From positions 90,661 to 154,660 of the forward strand of contig JAAFIQ010000007.1 in NCBI GenBank assembly GCA_013298715.1: DNA of 64,000 nt, given 5' to 3'. The notes under the pieces were generated by a model. It was given only the letters and a program-made list of their open reading frames with translations, made no database searches and had not been told where the DNA came from. The position numbers and the translations under genes are program-made. Positions 54,735 to 63,500 of the stretch are shown here, in pieces; within the stretch, counting starts at the first letter, position 1; each line of letters starts with the position of its first letter. The DNA comes from Bacteroidota bacterium. Its GTDB lineage: Bacteria; Bacteroidota; Bacteroidia; B-17B0; Aurantibacillaceae.

Positions 54735-54738
54735 GAGG

Positions 54739-55962
54739 ATGAAAAAAACACAATTAGTTCTACTATTTTTAATTGCACATATTAGCCTATTTAGTCAAAG
54801 CAATCAAAAGTTAATTCAGGCGCATATAAAATACCTTGCTAGTGATAGTCTTAAAGGGAGAGGAACCAGTAGTAAGGAAGAATTACTTGCTGCTAATTAC
54901 ATTGCTAAACAATTCAAATTGTATAACCTAAAATCATTTACTCCTAATTATTTAAAGCCGTTTACATTTAAACGAGCTAAAAATCCACACGATACTTCCA
55001 CAGCAAATTTAATTGAAGAAAAGGCTAACAATGTGGTTGGATTTATTGATAATAAAGCCGAAAACACCATTGTAATTGGTGCGCATTACGATCATTTAGG
55101 TTTGGGGCACGACCATAATAGCTTAGATGCTAACCCTGAAAATAAAATTCATAATGGCGCCGATGATAATGCCAGTGGAACAGCTGGTGTTATAGAATTA
55201 GCAAGGTATTTTGCTACAAATAAAAAAAACGAGCCATTTAATTTTTTGTTTATTTGTTTTAGTGGTGAAGAACTAGGTTTACTCGGTTCAAAAAAATACG
55301 TTGAAGATTCTGACATTCCTTTAAGCAAAATAAATTACATGCTCAATATGGATATGATTGGAAGATTAAATGATTCTACTAAAAAACTATTAGTTTATGG
55401 TGTTGGCACCTCAAGCAATTGGGTAAAATTAGTGGATGAAACTAAATCACAATTCAGTATTAAAAAAGATAGCAGTGGCATTGGGCCAAGCGACCAAACA
55501 TCTTTTTACTTGAAAGATATTCCTGTATTACACTTTTTTACCGGACAACACAGCGATTATCATAAACCTAGCGATGATATTGAAAAAATAAATATAAAAG
55601 GTGAAGTTGCAGTATTAAATTATATGATAACCCTCATTGAAAAAACATTTTTGCTTCCAAAATTTGATTTTCTAAAAACCCGGAATCCTGATACTGGAAA
55701 AAGCAGTTTTAAGGTTACTCTAGGCATTATGCCCGATTATGCCTTTGATGGCGAGGGATTGAGGATAGATGGGGTTACAGATAACAAGCCTGCATTTAAA
55801 GCCGGAATTTTAAAAGGAGATATAATTGTAGAAATGGGAATAGAAAAAATTAAAAATGTACAAGATTACATGAAACAACTTTCTAACTACAAAAAAGGCG
55901 ACGCATGTAGTTTAAAAGTGTTAAGAGAAAATAAAATAATTGCATTACAAGCAACTTTTTAA
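54739..55962 (+). CDS. M28-family zinc aminopeptidase with C-terminal PDZ domain
   Basis: 407 residues, exported (MKKTQLVLLFLIAHISLFSQ). A catalytic domain (about 22-305) with the dinuclear zinc site: H116 and D118 in GAHYDHLG, the bridging Asp in GADDNASGTAG, the Glu pair in SGEELGLLGSK, the Asp in MLNMDMIG, and the last His in HSDYHKPSDD. A PDZ domain (about 320-407) with TLGIMPDYAFDGEGLRIDGVTDNKPAFKAGILKGDIIVEMG. Removes N-terminal residues from peptides in the periplasm. Probably cotranscribed with the next two genes (spacers 26 and 4 bp). Confidence 0.93.
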   Translation: MKKTQLVLLFLIAHISLFSQSNQKLIQAHIKYLASDSLKGRGTSSKEELLAANYIAKQFKLYNLKSFTPNYLKPFTFKRAKNPHDTSTANLIEEKANNVVGFIDNKAENTIVIGAHYDHLGLGHDHNSLDANPENKIHNGADDNASGTAGVIELARYFATNKKNEPFNFLFICFSGEELGLLGSKKYVEDSDIPLSKINYMLNMDMIGRLNDSTKKLLVYGVGTSSNWVKLVDETKSQFSIKKDSSGIGPSDQTSFYLKDIPVLHFFTGQHSDYHKPSDDIEKINIKGEVAVLNYMITLIEKTFLLPKFDFLKTRNPDTGKSSFKVTLGIMPDYAFDGEGLRIDGVTDNKPAFKAGILKGDIIVEMGIEKIKNVQDYMKQLSNYKKGDACSLKVLRENKIIALQATF

Positions 55963-55988
55963 TAAATTTAAAATCTATAAATCTACGT

Positions 55989-56444
55989 ATGAAAAAAATA
56001 ACATTATTATTCAGCTTATTATTAATTCTTTTTACTAGCAAAGCACAAACCACCGAAGAAGCCGATAAAATTATAGGGCTTTGGGAAGTTGGTAGCGGTA
56101 AAGCCCGTATAAAAATTACCAAATACGGCGATAAATTTGGAGGAAAAATTGTTTGGTTAAAAGAACCAAATTATGAAGATGGTACAAAAAAAGTAGATAA
56201 AAACAATCCTGATGAAAGTAAACGAACCAACCCTACCTTGGGCTTAAATAATTTATTAGGTTTTTCTTATAAGGAAAAAGGCGAATACAGCGGAGGAACC
56301 ATTTACGACCCTGAAAATGGAAGCACCTACAATTGTGTAATTACATTAGAAGACGATAATACTTTAAAAGTAAGGGGTTACATTGGCGTACAATTATTTG
56401 GCAGAACAGATACTTGGAAACGTGTAATACTTAAAGCCAAGTAG
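55989..56444 (+). CDS. DUF2147 exported protein
   Basis: 151 residues. Signal peptide (MKKITLLFSLLLILFTSKAQ), then a lipocalin-like small barrel with IIGLWEVGSGKARIKITKYGDKFGGKIVWLKEP, NPDESKRTNPTLGLNNLLGF and GGTIYDPENGSTYNCVITLEDDNTLKVRGYIG. These are the standard DUF2147 motifs; relatives are linked to envelope modification but have no proven biochemical role. Middle gene of the likely three-gene unit. Confidence 0.9.
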   Translation: MKKITLLFSLLLILFTSKAQTTEEADKIIGLWEVGSGKARIKITKYGDKFGGKIVWLKEPNYEDGTKKVDKNNPDESKRTNPTLGLNNLLGFSYKEKGEYSGGTIYDPENGSTYNCVITLEDDNTLKVRGYIGVQLFGRTDTWKRVILKAK

Positions 56445-56448
56445 TTTT

Positions 56449-57519
56449 ATGAGAATTAGTGGATTCGTTTTCTTGTTTTTATTTTCGGTTCAATTATTTT
56501 CTCAACAAAAAGATAGTATTCCTGCCGAAGAAGACTTTTCGCAGTATGCAGATGTTGAAGTTGCCACATCAACAATAGTTGTTAAAAAATATTGCTCTCA
56601 AAAAATTATTGGTTTAAGCCCAGCAAAATTAATATCTGCTGGTTACGATTTTGTTTTTAAAAATAAATTAACCGCCGATACACTTGGTAATTTTTTAGGA
56701 AATGTAGATACCATTTACAACAATTATGGTGTTAGGTTTGCTGCAAACTTCCCAGTAATATCAAACAACAAACTCATTTTAAACTTAGGCGTAAATTATT
56801 TAGATTTTAAATACAGTTTTGAACGGCCAATTAATAACGTGCATCCGCTTAATTACAATTTGGCAACTTATGGTTTAAGAAGTTATGGATTAAACGGCAC
56901 CTTATTTAAACCATTAAACGAAAAACAATTTTTAATAATACAGGCACAAGGCGATTGGAATGGCGATTTTAAAATGAACGAACTACCTGCAGGGAATTCT
57001 TTAAAAATTTCTGGCGCAGCAATTTATGGTTTTAAACCCCATGATAGAAGGCAATACGGATTTGGTGTTACGAGAACGTATAGAGCTGGCGAAGTAAATT
57101 ACATTCCGGTATTTTTATATAATTACACGTTTCAAAACCGTAAAATGGGCTTTGAAATGTTACTACCTGCGCGTGCAAATTTCAGATATACAATTAATTC
57201 AAGAAACATGTTATTTGCAGGTTTTGAGTTAGAAGGAAATTCTTATTTCTTAAAAAACATCGAAAAAAATTACAACTTCGGTTTATACAATAACGTTCAA
57301 CTAAGGCGCAGCGAAATTCGTCCACGCCTTACTTACGAATTTAGCGTTTACAAATTTATTTGGGCAAGTGTGCAAGTTGGCTACCGTTTAAATTACAGGT
57401 TTAATATTGATGACGGGGAATACTACAGAGCCTTTGGAGACGAGCCGCCTTATTTAATGAACAACTCTGTAAGCGGTGCGCCTTATTTTAATGTGAGTAT
57501 TAATTTGGTGTCGCCTTAG
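56449..57519 (+). CDS. Outer-membrane beta-barrel protein (DUF6268-like)
   Basis: 356 residues. Signal peptide (MRISGFVFLFLFSVQLFSQ), an acidic linker, then many short amphipathic strands (NNKLILNLGVNYLDFKYSFE, QFLIIQAQGDWNGDFKM, QYGFGVTRTYRAGEVNYIPVFLYNYTF, KMGFEMLLPARANFRYTI, WASVQVGYRLNYRFNI) ending YFNVSINLVSP. The FGVTRTY...IPVFLYN...LLPARANFRY pattern matches a Bacteroidota porin-like family that I recall as DUF6268. Ligand unknown. Last gene of the unit starting at the M28 peptidase. Confidence 0.78.
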   Translation: MRISGFVFLFLFSVQLFSQQKDSIPAEEDFSQYADVEVATSTIVVKKYCSQKIIGLSPAKLISAGYDFVFKNKLTADTLGNFLGNVDTIYNNYGVRFAANFPVISNNKLILNLGVNYLDFKYSFERPINNVHPLNYNLATYGLRSYGLNGTLFKPLNEKQFLIIQAQGDWNGDFKMNELPAGNSLKISGAAIYGFKPHDRRQYGFGVTRTYRAGEVNYIPVFLYNYTFQNRKMGFEMLLPARANFRYTINSRNMLFAGFELEGNSYFLKNIEKNYNFGLYNNVQLRRSEIRPRLTYEFSVYKFIWASVQVGYRLNYRFNIDDGEYYRAFGDEPPYLMNNSVSGAPYFNVSINLVSP

Positions 57520-57877
57520 TAAAGAATCTGATAATCCGAAAAATCCAAATTCTATTCTTTGATAAGCAAATTTTTAAGCAACACTATTAGTAGAATAGTA
57601 TTATCGTAACAATTTGGTTAGGATTAGTAATATTTCTCGCACGCTAAATGTTGAATTTTAAGTTTTGTTTATATTTAATAGTGTAAACATTAAACAAACA
57701 CAAAAATAAATTTGTATTTCCAATTTTATTTTTTTAAATTTACTTTGCAAAGTCTCTTATAAAAACAAAATTAACCCCCATGAAAAAGCCTCTCACAAAA
57801 AGTTTGTATACAAACTAACATCTATTGATGTAAATGCTTATTTAAATATTAAAATTATATAACCACATAATCGATAC
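57520..57877. other. Intergenic region with a palindrome and a possible micro-ORF
   Basis: 358 bp of A/T-rich sequence. It holds a TAAATTTG -7-like box near 57707, a run TTTACTTTGCAAAG near 57736, a 12-codon open frame starting ATGAAAAAGCC at 57780, and inside that frame a perfect 16-bp palindrome at 57801-57816. No tRNA or structured RNA was recognised. It probably carries the promoter of the next gene. Confidence 0.5.
57801..57816. promoter_or_regulatory. Perfect 16-bp palindrome upstream of the fibre-like gene
   Basis: AGTTTGTATACAAACT is an exact palindrome 62 bp before the ATG at 57878. It follows AAAA and has no T tract after it, so it looks more like a protein-binding site than a terminator. 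Confidence 0.4.
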
Positions 57878-59287
57878 ATGAAAACAACAAAACCAAAAAG
57901 ATTTTTAACCTTACTAAAAGCTCAAAAAATTATTGTATTAGTTTGCGTTAGTTTATTAAGTATTAATGCCATTAAAGCGCAATCGCAAAACTGGTGGCGT
58001 ACTAGTGGCAACACGCCAGCTACAAATGAATTTTTAGGAACAACCAATAACACTGGCTTAGATATTAAAACCAATAATACACAACGCGTTTTTATTGATG
58101 CCAACGGCAGTATTAAAATTAATAGCTTTTTAGGAACTGGCTCTAGACTTTTACAAACAGATGCCCTTGGTGTAATAAGTCCGTTTATTATGGGTAATTC
58201 TAATCAAGTACTCTACGGAAATGGCACGTGGGGAGCCCTACCTGCTGCGGCCACAATTTTTACAGTAAATGGGAGTAGTCTTGCGCTGCCCAACACAACT
58301 ACGCTAAGTGCCGGTACACTTAGAAGTAGTAACTTATCTGATAACACTATTGGGTTAGTTTATGCAGATGCGGCTGGAAATCTTTTTAAAGGTCCAGGCT
58401 CAGGTAGTGGAGGGCCTAACGGAATAAACGCCCCTTGTATAAACGGTGCCTTACCATGGTTCACTGGCGGTAATATATTAAACTCATTGGGCTTTGATGC
58501 TGGAACTTGCAACAACTACGATTTTATATTAAAAGCAAATAACCTACCTTCTGTTTTTATTAAACCCAGTGGTTCTATTGGCTTTGGCGCAAATTTTACA
58601 AGCAACAGTGGCGACCCTGTGCAATATATTTTTGATAGTGGGATTTTAAGAACAAAAGGCAACAATGCATTTGGTGGGCCACAACTTGTGTTTGATGGAC
58701 CAATAAGCCCTTATGGCGATTGGGGTATGGAGTATACTGGAGGAACAAGTGCACCACAACCAGGCATTAACTTTTGGAAACCTTTTGGAAGCGCAAATAG
58801 CAACAACAATATTTTATTTTTGCATGATAATAATAAAATCGGTATTGGAACAGATAATCCAAGTTCAAGGCTTACTATTGATGCATGGGCTGATAATGCC
58901 TTGTTAATTTTAACTAATCCTAATAAAAATGTAATTGATGTGCAAGATAAATCTAACAATAAAATTAACTTTAGAGTAAAAGCTAATGGCTATGTATATG
59001 CTCGAGAAATTAATGTAATGCCTACTACGATTACTTTTCCCGATTATGTTTTTAATAAGAACTATAATCTAAAAACAATCAGCGAACTCGAAAATTACAT
59101 TCAAACAAACAAACATTTACCAAACATACCGTCTGCCAAAGAAGTAGAAGCAAACGGCATTAATGTTGCCGAAATGCAAGTAAAACAAATGGAAAAAATT
59201 GAAGAAGCATTTTTATATATTATACAATTGAAAAAAGAAAACGAGGAGCTAAAATTGCGCTTACAAAAGTTAGAGTCTAAACACTAA
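57878..59287 (+). CDS. Exported fibre-like protein with C-terminal coiled coil
   Basis: 469 residues. Signal peptide ending NAIKAQS (about 1-33), then NWWRTSGNTPATNEFLGTTNNTGLDIKTNNTQRVFIDANGSI, a segment seen in many Bacteroidota surface fibres, a Gly/Ser/Asn-rich beta body, and a C-terminal part (about 395-469) reading PNIPSAKEVEANGINVAEMQVKQMEKIEEAF and ending in a Leu-zipper-like coiled coil (ENEELKLRLQKLESKH). This end resembles the trimeric intramolecular-chaperone-like tails of phage and surface fibres, without the endosialidase catalytic motif. No phage genes are nearby. Nineteen bp before the large T9SS gene. Confidence 0.78.
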   Translation: MKTTKPKRFLTLLKAQKIIVLVCVSLLSINAIKAQSQNWWRTSGNTPATNEFLGTTNNTGLDIKTNNTQRVFIDANGSIKINSFLGTGSRLLQTDALGVISPFIMGNSNQVLYGNGTWGALPAAATIFTVNGSSLALPNTTTLSAGTLRSSNLSDNTIGLVYADAAGNLFKGPGSGSGGPNGINAPCINGALPWFTGGNILNSLGFDAGTCNNYDFILKANNLPSVFIKPSGSIGFGANFTSNSGDPVQYIFDSGILRTKGNNAFGGPQLVFDGPISPYGDWGMEYTGGTSAPQPGINFWKPFGSANSNNNILFLHDNNKIGIGTDNPSSRLTIDAWADNALLILTNPNKNVIDVQDKSNNKINFRVKANGYVYAREINVMPTTITFPDYVFNKNYNLKTISELENYIQTNKHLPNIPSAKEVEANGINVAEMQVKQMEKIEEAFLYIIQLKKENEELKLRLQKLESKH

Positions 59288-59306
59288 TAATTTAACATTT
59301 AATAAA

Positions 59307-62300
59307 ATGAAAAAATTACCTCTTTTTCTGCTATTGCTTTTGTTAGTCTCATGTTTTAGCAAAGCACAAACCCCAAATTATGCCCCTGTAAACGATACAA
59401 TTACTGTTAATAGATGGGAAGATGCAATGGAACTAACCTTTGGATTATTGAATAAATCAAATTTTCCTAGCGGTTATTTATTTAACAAAGCTAATCCATT
59501 ACCAAAAATTGATTATGCAAATGGAATGTTAAATGACAGCTCATTTAATATGACAGAATTTTATTATTTACTAAATTTTATAAAAATGAGTTATAATAAA
59601 CATGATAGTATTTTAAGTTACATAAAATTAGATAGTCTAAAAAATGTTTACATCGAAACAAACAATATTCTTCCATTGGGTTTAATTGATATTAAGGGGC
59701 AGGCGATCAAATATTCCGCTTTTGCCAATAGAAATATTAGCGTTGTAAATCATAGATTAATAGAAAATACAAGCGATGCAAGCATAATATATGAAAACAA
59801 AAGACTTTTCTGTGTTGCCCCATTAAACATGGAAGTTAATACACTAAATCCGCAATTTATTTTAAAACCAAATGAAATGTTTTCAAATTCAACTTTTTCT
59901 ATTAATGCTATCCAAATAAATCTTGACGATGGCATGGGTTATAAAACTATACAAATTAATGTTCCATTTCAAGCAAGTTATAACACAGACGGATTTAAAA
60001 TATTTACAACAAGGGTTATTTATAGTAACGGAGATACGCTTTATAGCAGAAGCGAATTAAAAGTAAATAATCCAAATATTATAGAAGTTTTAAGTAACAA
60101 TTGGAATTATTACGACTATACATATAATGTTTATGGTAATGGGAATAATCATTCTAACGGTTTTGGCGATTACCCAGTTGTTGAATTTACTGGATTAACT
60201 TATGATAATGTTCAAAACGATATTTACGCTCAAGTAGGTGTATGGTATGGTTGCGGCAATAATACAAACGGTTTAAGAAAGCCGTATATTATATTTGCTG
60301 GGTACAATCCCAAGAACGGTAAAGCACTAGAACCTAGCGGAGTTTCCTCTTGGATTAATCAAACTTTTGGGGCCTTAAACCCGTTTAATTGGCTAGAAGG
60401 ATGGCGTGGCCCTTTATACGAAACGTATAATGGATTTTTTACTGATTTTTCAAAGAATGCCCCTGGTCAAAGTTTTGGCGATAATGGTGCAAGACTTCTT
60501 GACAAATTGAGAAGGGAAGGCTATGATATTTGCATTGTTAGATTTAAAGAAGGAATTGGCTATTTGCAAACAAACGCTTATTTGGCTAGTTTAGTAATTA
60601 AAGAAATTAATTATAAAATACTTAATGATGCATATGGTTATAACATAATTGATGCTGGCGCCGCGCTTGACCCTGAAGCACCTGGTTATCCTAACTCAAC
60701 AAAAATTAAAAGGGCTAAACACGAGTTGGTGGTTGGTGGTTACAGCGCAGGAGCCTTAAGTGGAAGATTAGCACTTACGTTAATGGAATATGAACATAAA
60801 ATGCGTAACCAATGTACCTTTGAAACAGCTTGGAAAAGTACGCACCATCGCACAAAAATTTGGGTGGGGATTGACCATGAATGTCAAGGAAGTAATACCC
60901 CAATTGGTATGCAAATGTTTTGGGATTTTCAAGAAAGTTTACAATTAATTCCAGCAAATTTTGTTGATATAACCAATTCATTAATCAGTAAAAAAGCTTT
61001 AGAGTTATTAAATACTGGTGGAGTAGCAACTCAAAACACACTTTATAATATTTCCTCGTCTTTCGATCAAGGAGGCAGTTGGGCATTAAAACCGCATCAA
61101 GATTTTGTGAAATACTTTACTGATTTAGCAAATGTTACTTTAACAAGTACACCTCAAAATTTAAAAGGTTACCCAACCTTTCCTTACAGAATTTCTGTAT
61201 CTCAAGGCAATGCAAATGGAATTGAACAGACGATTAATTATAGCACAGATTTAGTATATAACCAGTCGCCAAGCTTTTGGTGTGTTAGCCCCCTTGGAAC
61301 ATCATTTGGAGTTGGTAATTGGGCATTAAAAGTTACACCGTTTAGAGAAGCAACAGCAAGAATAATTAGTAGTTGGAATAATGATGCTTTTGATTGTAAG
61401 GTTGGTATTAGCTTTAAAACTTTGTTTACGAGTTGGCATGTAAATTTTGGACATTGGAAATATTACACGCAAAACCCAAGTAATGATTGGTGGCTTGGTG
61501 GTATTGCAAAGCATTACGATTTGGCAGCAGGTAGTTCAATACCATCAAATTTAATTTTTGCAAATAATTTGCCTTTAGTTGCAAACACGCCAGGTGCTGC
61601 TGCGTTTACGTTTTGTAACCTTATTCAATTCCCAAAAAATCATATTGGTTTTAGCCCAACAGGCAGTGGTTTAGATTTGCATCTCCCAGGCCAAAATGCC
61701 CTACCCCGTTTTCCTAACCTTAGTATAGTGCCTGGTAATGTAAGCGGTGGCTTGCACTTGATGCAACAAAATAATTATAATAATGGAAATAACACACCAC
61801 CAAATAATGATTTTGGCTACCCACATTTAACTTTCCCCAACAACCATTACGATTACACACCTTACGATGCTATATGGGCCAATACCACAAATGATGCTAA
61901 TTACGACGATAACACCATGCATGTGGAAGACCCAAACCCTCTTATAGGTTCTTTTTTAACCGAAGAATTAGCGCCGCATACCTTGTATTTAAGCAACCGC
62001 CTAATACAGGATCAATTAATTTATTGTGGCGAAGATGCTATACGCCAAAAATACTATGCCGATTTTGAAGCCCGTAACTCCATTTTAGCAGGAGACCAAA
62101 GTATTTATGAGAATGACCCTACGAATAAATATTTAAGAAAACGATCTTCACAAGGAGATTTTGTAGTTGGTGATGGGGCTGTGGTAACATTTCATGCAAA
62201 TAATTACAATAGCACAAGTAAAATTACTTTGGGCGCAGGTTTTAGTAGCAAACATGGTAGTATTTTTAGGGCTTATTTATTTACTGATCCAAATTTATGT

Positions 62301-62660
62301 GAACCTTTTTTTTACGATAATGCAAAGCTAGCATCAAATAATCCGCAAGTATTTGAGCCAAAAAAACAAAGCAGACCAATTTATACCAAACGCGGTAATG
62401 CTTTAAAAATAGGTGAGCCAATTACCAAAATAAATATCATGCTATACCCTAACCCAACTAATGGCGAGCTAATTTATGTATTGAGCGATAATGTAGAATA
62501 TGATTATGAAATTACCAGCATTTTGGGGCAAACTTTACAAAGCGGTAAATTAAATACTCAAATAAATAAAATAAATTTAGAACAATTACCAAAAGGACTT
62601 TACCTTATTACTATAAAAAATAGTACTTACAAACAAACCGATAGAATAATTTTAGAATGA
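59307..62660 (+). CDS. Large T9SS-secreted protein with lipase-like nucleophile motif
   Basis: 1117 residues. Signal peptide (about 1-21, ending SKAQT). The middle (about 400-560) looks like an alpha/beta-hydrolase: the strand HELVVGG leads to G-Y-S480-A-G, the classic nucleophile elbow, followed by ALSGRLAL. A triad Asp and His cannot be fixed by eye. After a long beta-rich region (about 560-930) comes VVTFHANNYNSTSKITLGAGFSSKHGSIFRAYLF (about 965-1000), a segment that usually precedes sorting tails, then a T9SS type A tail (about 1030-1117: LYPNPTNGE, ITSILGQTLQ, KGLYLITIKN). Its TGA overlaps the ATG of the lipoprotein gene (ATGA), so the two are coupled. An esterase role is inference. Confidence 0.8.
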   Translation: MKKLPLFLLLLLLVSCFSKAQTPNYAPVNDTITVNRWEDAMELTFGLLNKSNFPSGYLFNKANPLPKIDYANGMLNDSSFNMTEFYYLLNFIKMSYNKHDSILSYIKLDSLKNVYIETNNILPLGLIDIKGQAIKYSAFANRNISVVNHRLIENTSDASIIYENKRLFCVAPLNMEVNTLNPQFILKPNEMFSNSTFSINAIQINLDDGMGYKTIQINVPFQASYNTDGFKIFTTRVIYSNGDTLYSRSELKVNNPNIIEVLSNNWNYYDYTYNVYGNGNNHSNGFGDYPVVEFTGLTYDNVQNDIYAQVGVWYGCGNNTNGLRKPYIIFAGYNPKNGKALEPSGVSSWINQTFGALNPFNWLEGWRGPLYETYNGFFTDFSKNAPGQSFGDNGARLLDKLRREGYDICIVRFKEGIGYLQTNAYLASLVIKEINYKILNDAYGYNIIDAGAALDPEAPGYPNSTKIKRAKHELVVGGYSAGALSGRLALTLMEYEHKMRNQCTFETAWKSTHHRTKIWVGIDHECQGSNTPIGMQMFWDFQESLQLIPANFVDITNSLISKKALELLNTGGVATQNTLYNISSSFDQGGSWALKPHQDFVKYFTDLANVTLTSTPQNLKGYPTFPYRISVSQGNANGIEQTINYSTDLVYNQSPSFWCVSPLGTSFGVGNWALKVTPFREATARIISSWNNDAFDCKVGISFKTLFTSWHVNFGHWKYYTQNPSNDWWLGGIAKHYDLAAGSSIPSNLIFANNLPLVANTPGAAAFTFCNLIQFPKNHIGFSPTGSGLDLHLPGQNALPRFPNLSIVPGNVSGGLHLMQQNNYNNGNNTPPNNDFGYPHLTFPNNHYDYTPYDAIWANTTNDANYDDNTMHVEDPNPLIGSFLTEELAPHTLYLSNRLIQDQLIYCGEDAIRQKYYADFEARNSILAGDQSIYENDPTNKYLRKRSSQGDFVVGDGAVVTFHANNYNSTSKITLGAGFSSKHGSIFRAYLFTDPNLCEPFFYDNAKLASNNPQVFEPKKQSRPIYTKRGNALKIGEPITKINIMLYPNPTNGELIYVLSDNVEYDYEITSILGQTLQSGKLNTQINKINLEQLPKGLYLITIKNSTYKQTDRIILE

Positions 62661-63364
62661 AAAAATTAATTTTAATACTTTTGCCAATATTAATTATTCT
62701 TACTGCGTGTCGTAAAAAAAGTGATATTAGCATTACTGCCTGGAATTATGCCTTAGCCGAACCTATAGCTGGTGCAGAAATTGCAATTTTTGAGGTAGAA
62801 TATCAAGGTGGTTTGTTCAATCCTGGTATTAACTGTAAAGAAATTGCACACGCTACAACCGACAATAATGGTAAATGCATTTTTAACGATTTAAAATTGA
62901 AAAAAAATAAAAAACTACAACACGCTGCCAAAATTAAATATGCTTATGGTAAAGAGCAATTTTATAATTGTAATGTAACTAAGAACAGCGAAGTAAAGTT
63001 AGGTAACAACAATTTAATTCTAAACTCAAGCGACTTCAGTTGTTTTTTTAAAGTGCAATACAATAATTTATTAACCCCTTCGCAACTTGGTGATAGTTTG
63101 ATTGTGTCATTATCCACACCCAAATACGAAGTGCCAGGTCAACCTTATCCCTTTGGGGGGGGGGGGGTATTTGGTGCATCGCCTTATTATGGTTGTAACG
63201 GGTTTCCTTTTCCAATACAATTTCAAATTGATGAGATAAAAAAATCAAACGCTGGCAAGCATGTTCTAAAAATATATAAAAAGAAAATGGGTATTGTAAG
63301 TCAAACAATAGATACAGTAAAAATATACCCATACGAAACTAAAACAATTGAGATAAATTGGTAG
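62657..63364 (+). CDS. Lipoprotein with a poly-G tract in its coding sequence (copy 1)
   Basis: 235 residues. Lipoprotein signal with the lipobox LTAC (Cys 18, then RKKSD). Residues about 22-115 look like a transthyretin/CarboxypepD_reg-type beta-sandwich (ISITAWNYALAEPIAGAEIAIFEVEYQGG, ATTDNNGKCIFNDLKLKKNKK). A second part follows, with a 13-G homopolymer (63155-63167) encoding G167-G170 in PYPFGGGGVFGASPYYG. Loss of one G would bring a stop at 63237, gain of one a stop at 63196, so length change would switch the product off after about residue 170. Overlaps the T9SS gene by 4 bp; a paralog follows 840 bp later. Confidence 0.85.
   Translation: MKKLILILLPILIILTACRKKSDISITAWNYALAEPIAGAEIAIFEVEYQGGLFNPGINCKEIAHATTDNNGKCIFNDLKLKKNKKLQHAAKIKYAYGKEQFYNCNVTKNSEVKLGNNNLILNSSDFSCFFKVQYNNLLTPSQLGDSLIVSLSTPKYEVPGQPYPFGGGGVFGASPYYGCNGFPFPIQFQIDEIKKSNAGKHVLKIYKKKMGIVSQTIDTVKIYPYETKTIEINW
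63155..63167. repeat. Poly-G tract of 13 in lipoprotein copy 1
   Basis: Thirteen consecutive G in a genome of about one-third GC; I saw no other run of comparable length inside the window except the matching one at its right edge. It lies in frame as GGG codons followed by GTA. Confidence 0.95.
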
Positions 63365-63404
63365 CGTATTAGTGGTAAGTGATGAGAGTTGATTGCTTAG
63401 CCTA

Positions 63405-63500
63405 AATAAAATAATTTTACTAACTTTACCTAAAGAGGTGTATTTAATTACTATAAAAAACACTACCTACACCCAAACCGATAGAATTATTTTAGAATGA
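63405..63500 (+). pseudogene. Remnant of a T9SS sorting tail between the two lipoprotein genes
   Basis: Reads NKIILLTLPKEVYLITIK, then NTTYTQTDRIILE and a TGA. It aligns without gaps to the last 32 codons of the 1117-residue T9SS protein (62565-62660), exactly 840 bp away, with 20 of the last 24 residues identical. A TGA stop lies in frame a few codons upstream of it, and no start or N-terminal part is present. Its TGA overlaps the ATG of the next lipoprotein as ATGA, just as in the intact pair. It marks the junction of a tandem duplication. Confidence 0.85.

Noticed and set aside
57878-59287. Prophage tail-fibre gene
   Set aside because: The coiled-coil tail resembles phage fibres, but a signal peptide is present and no phage genes flank it; this form is common in Bacteroidota surface proteins.
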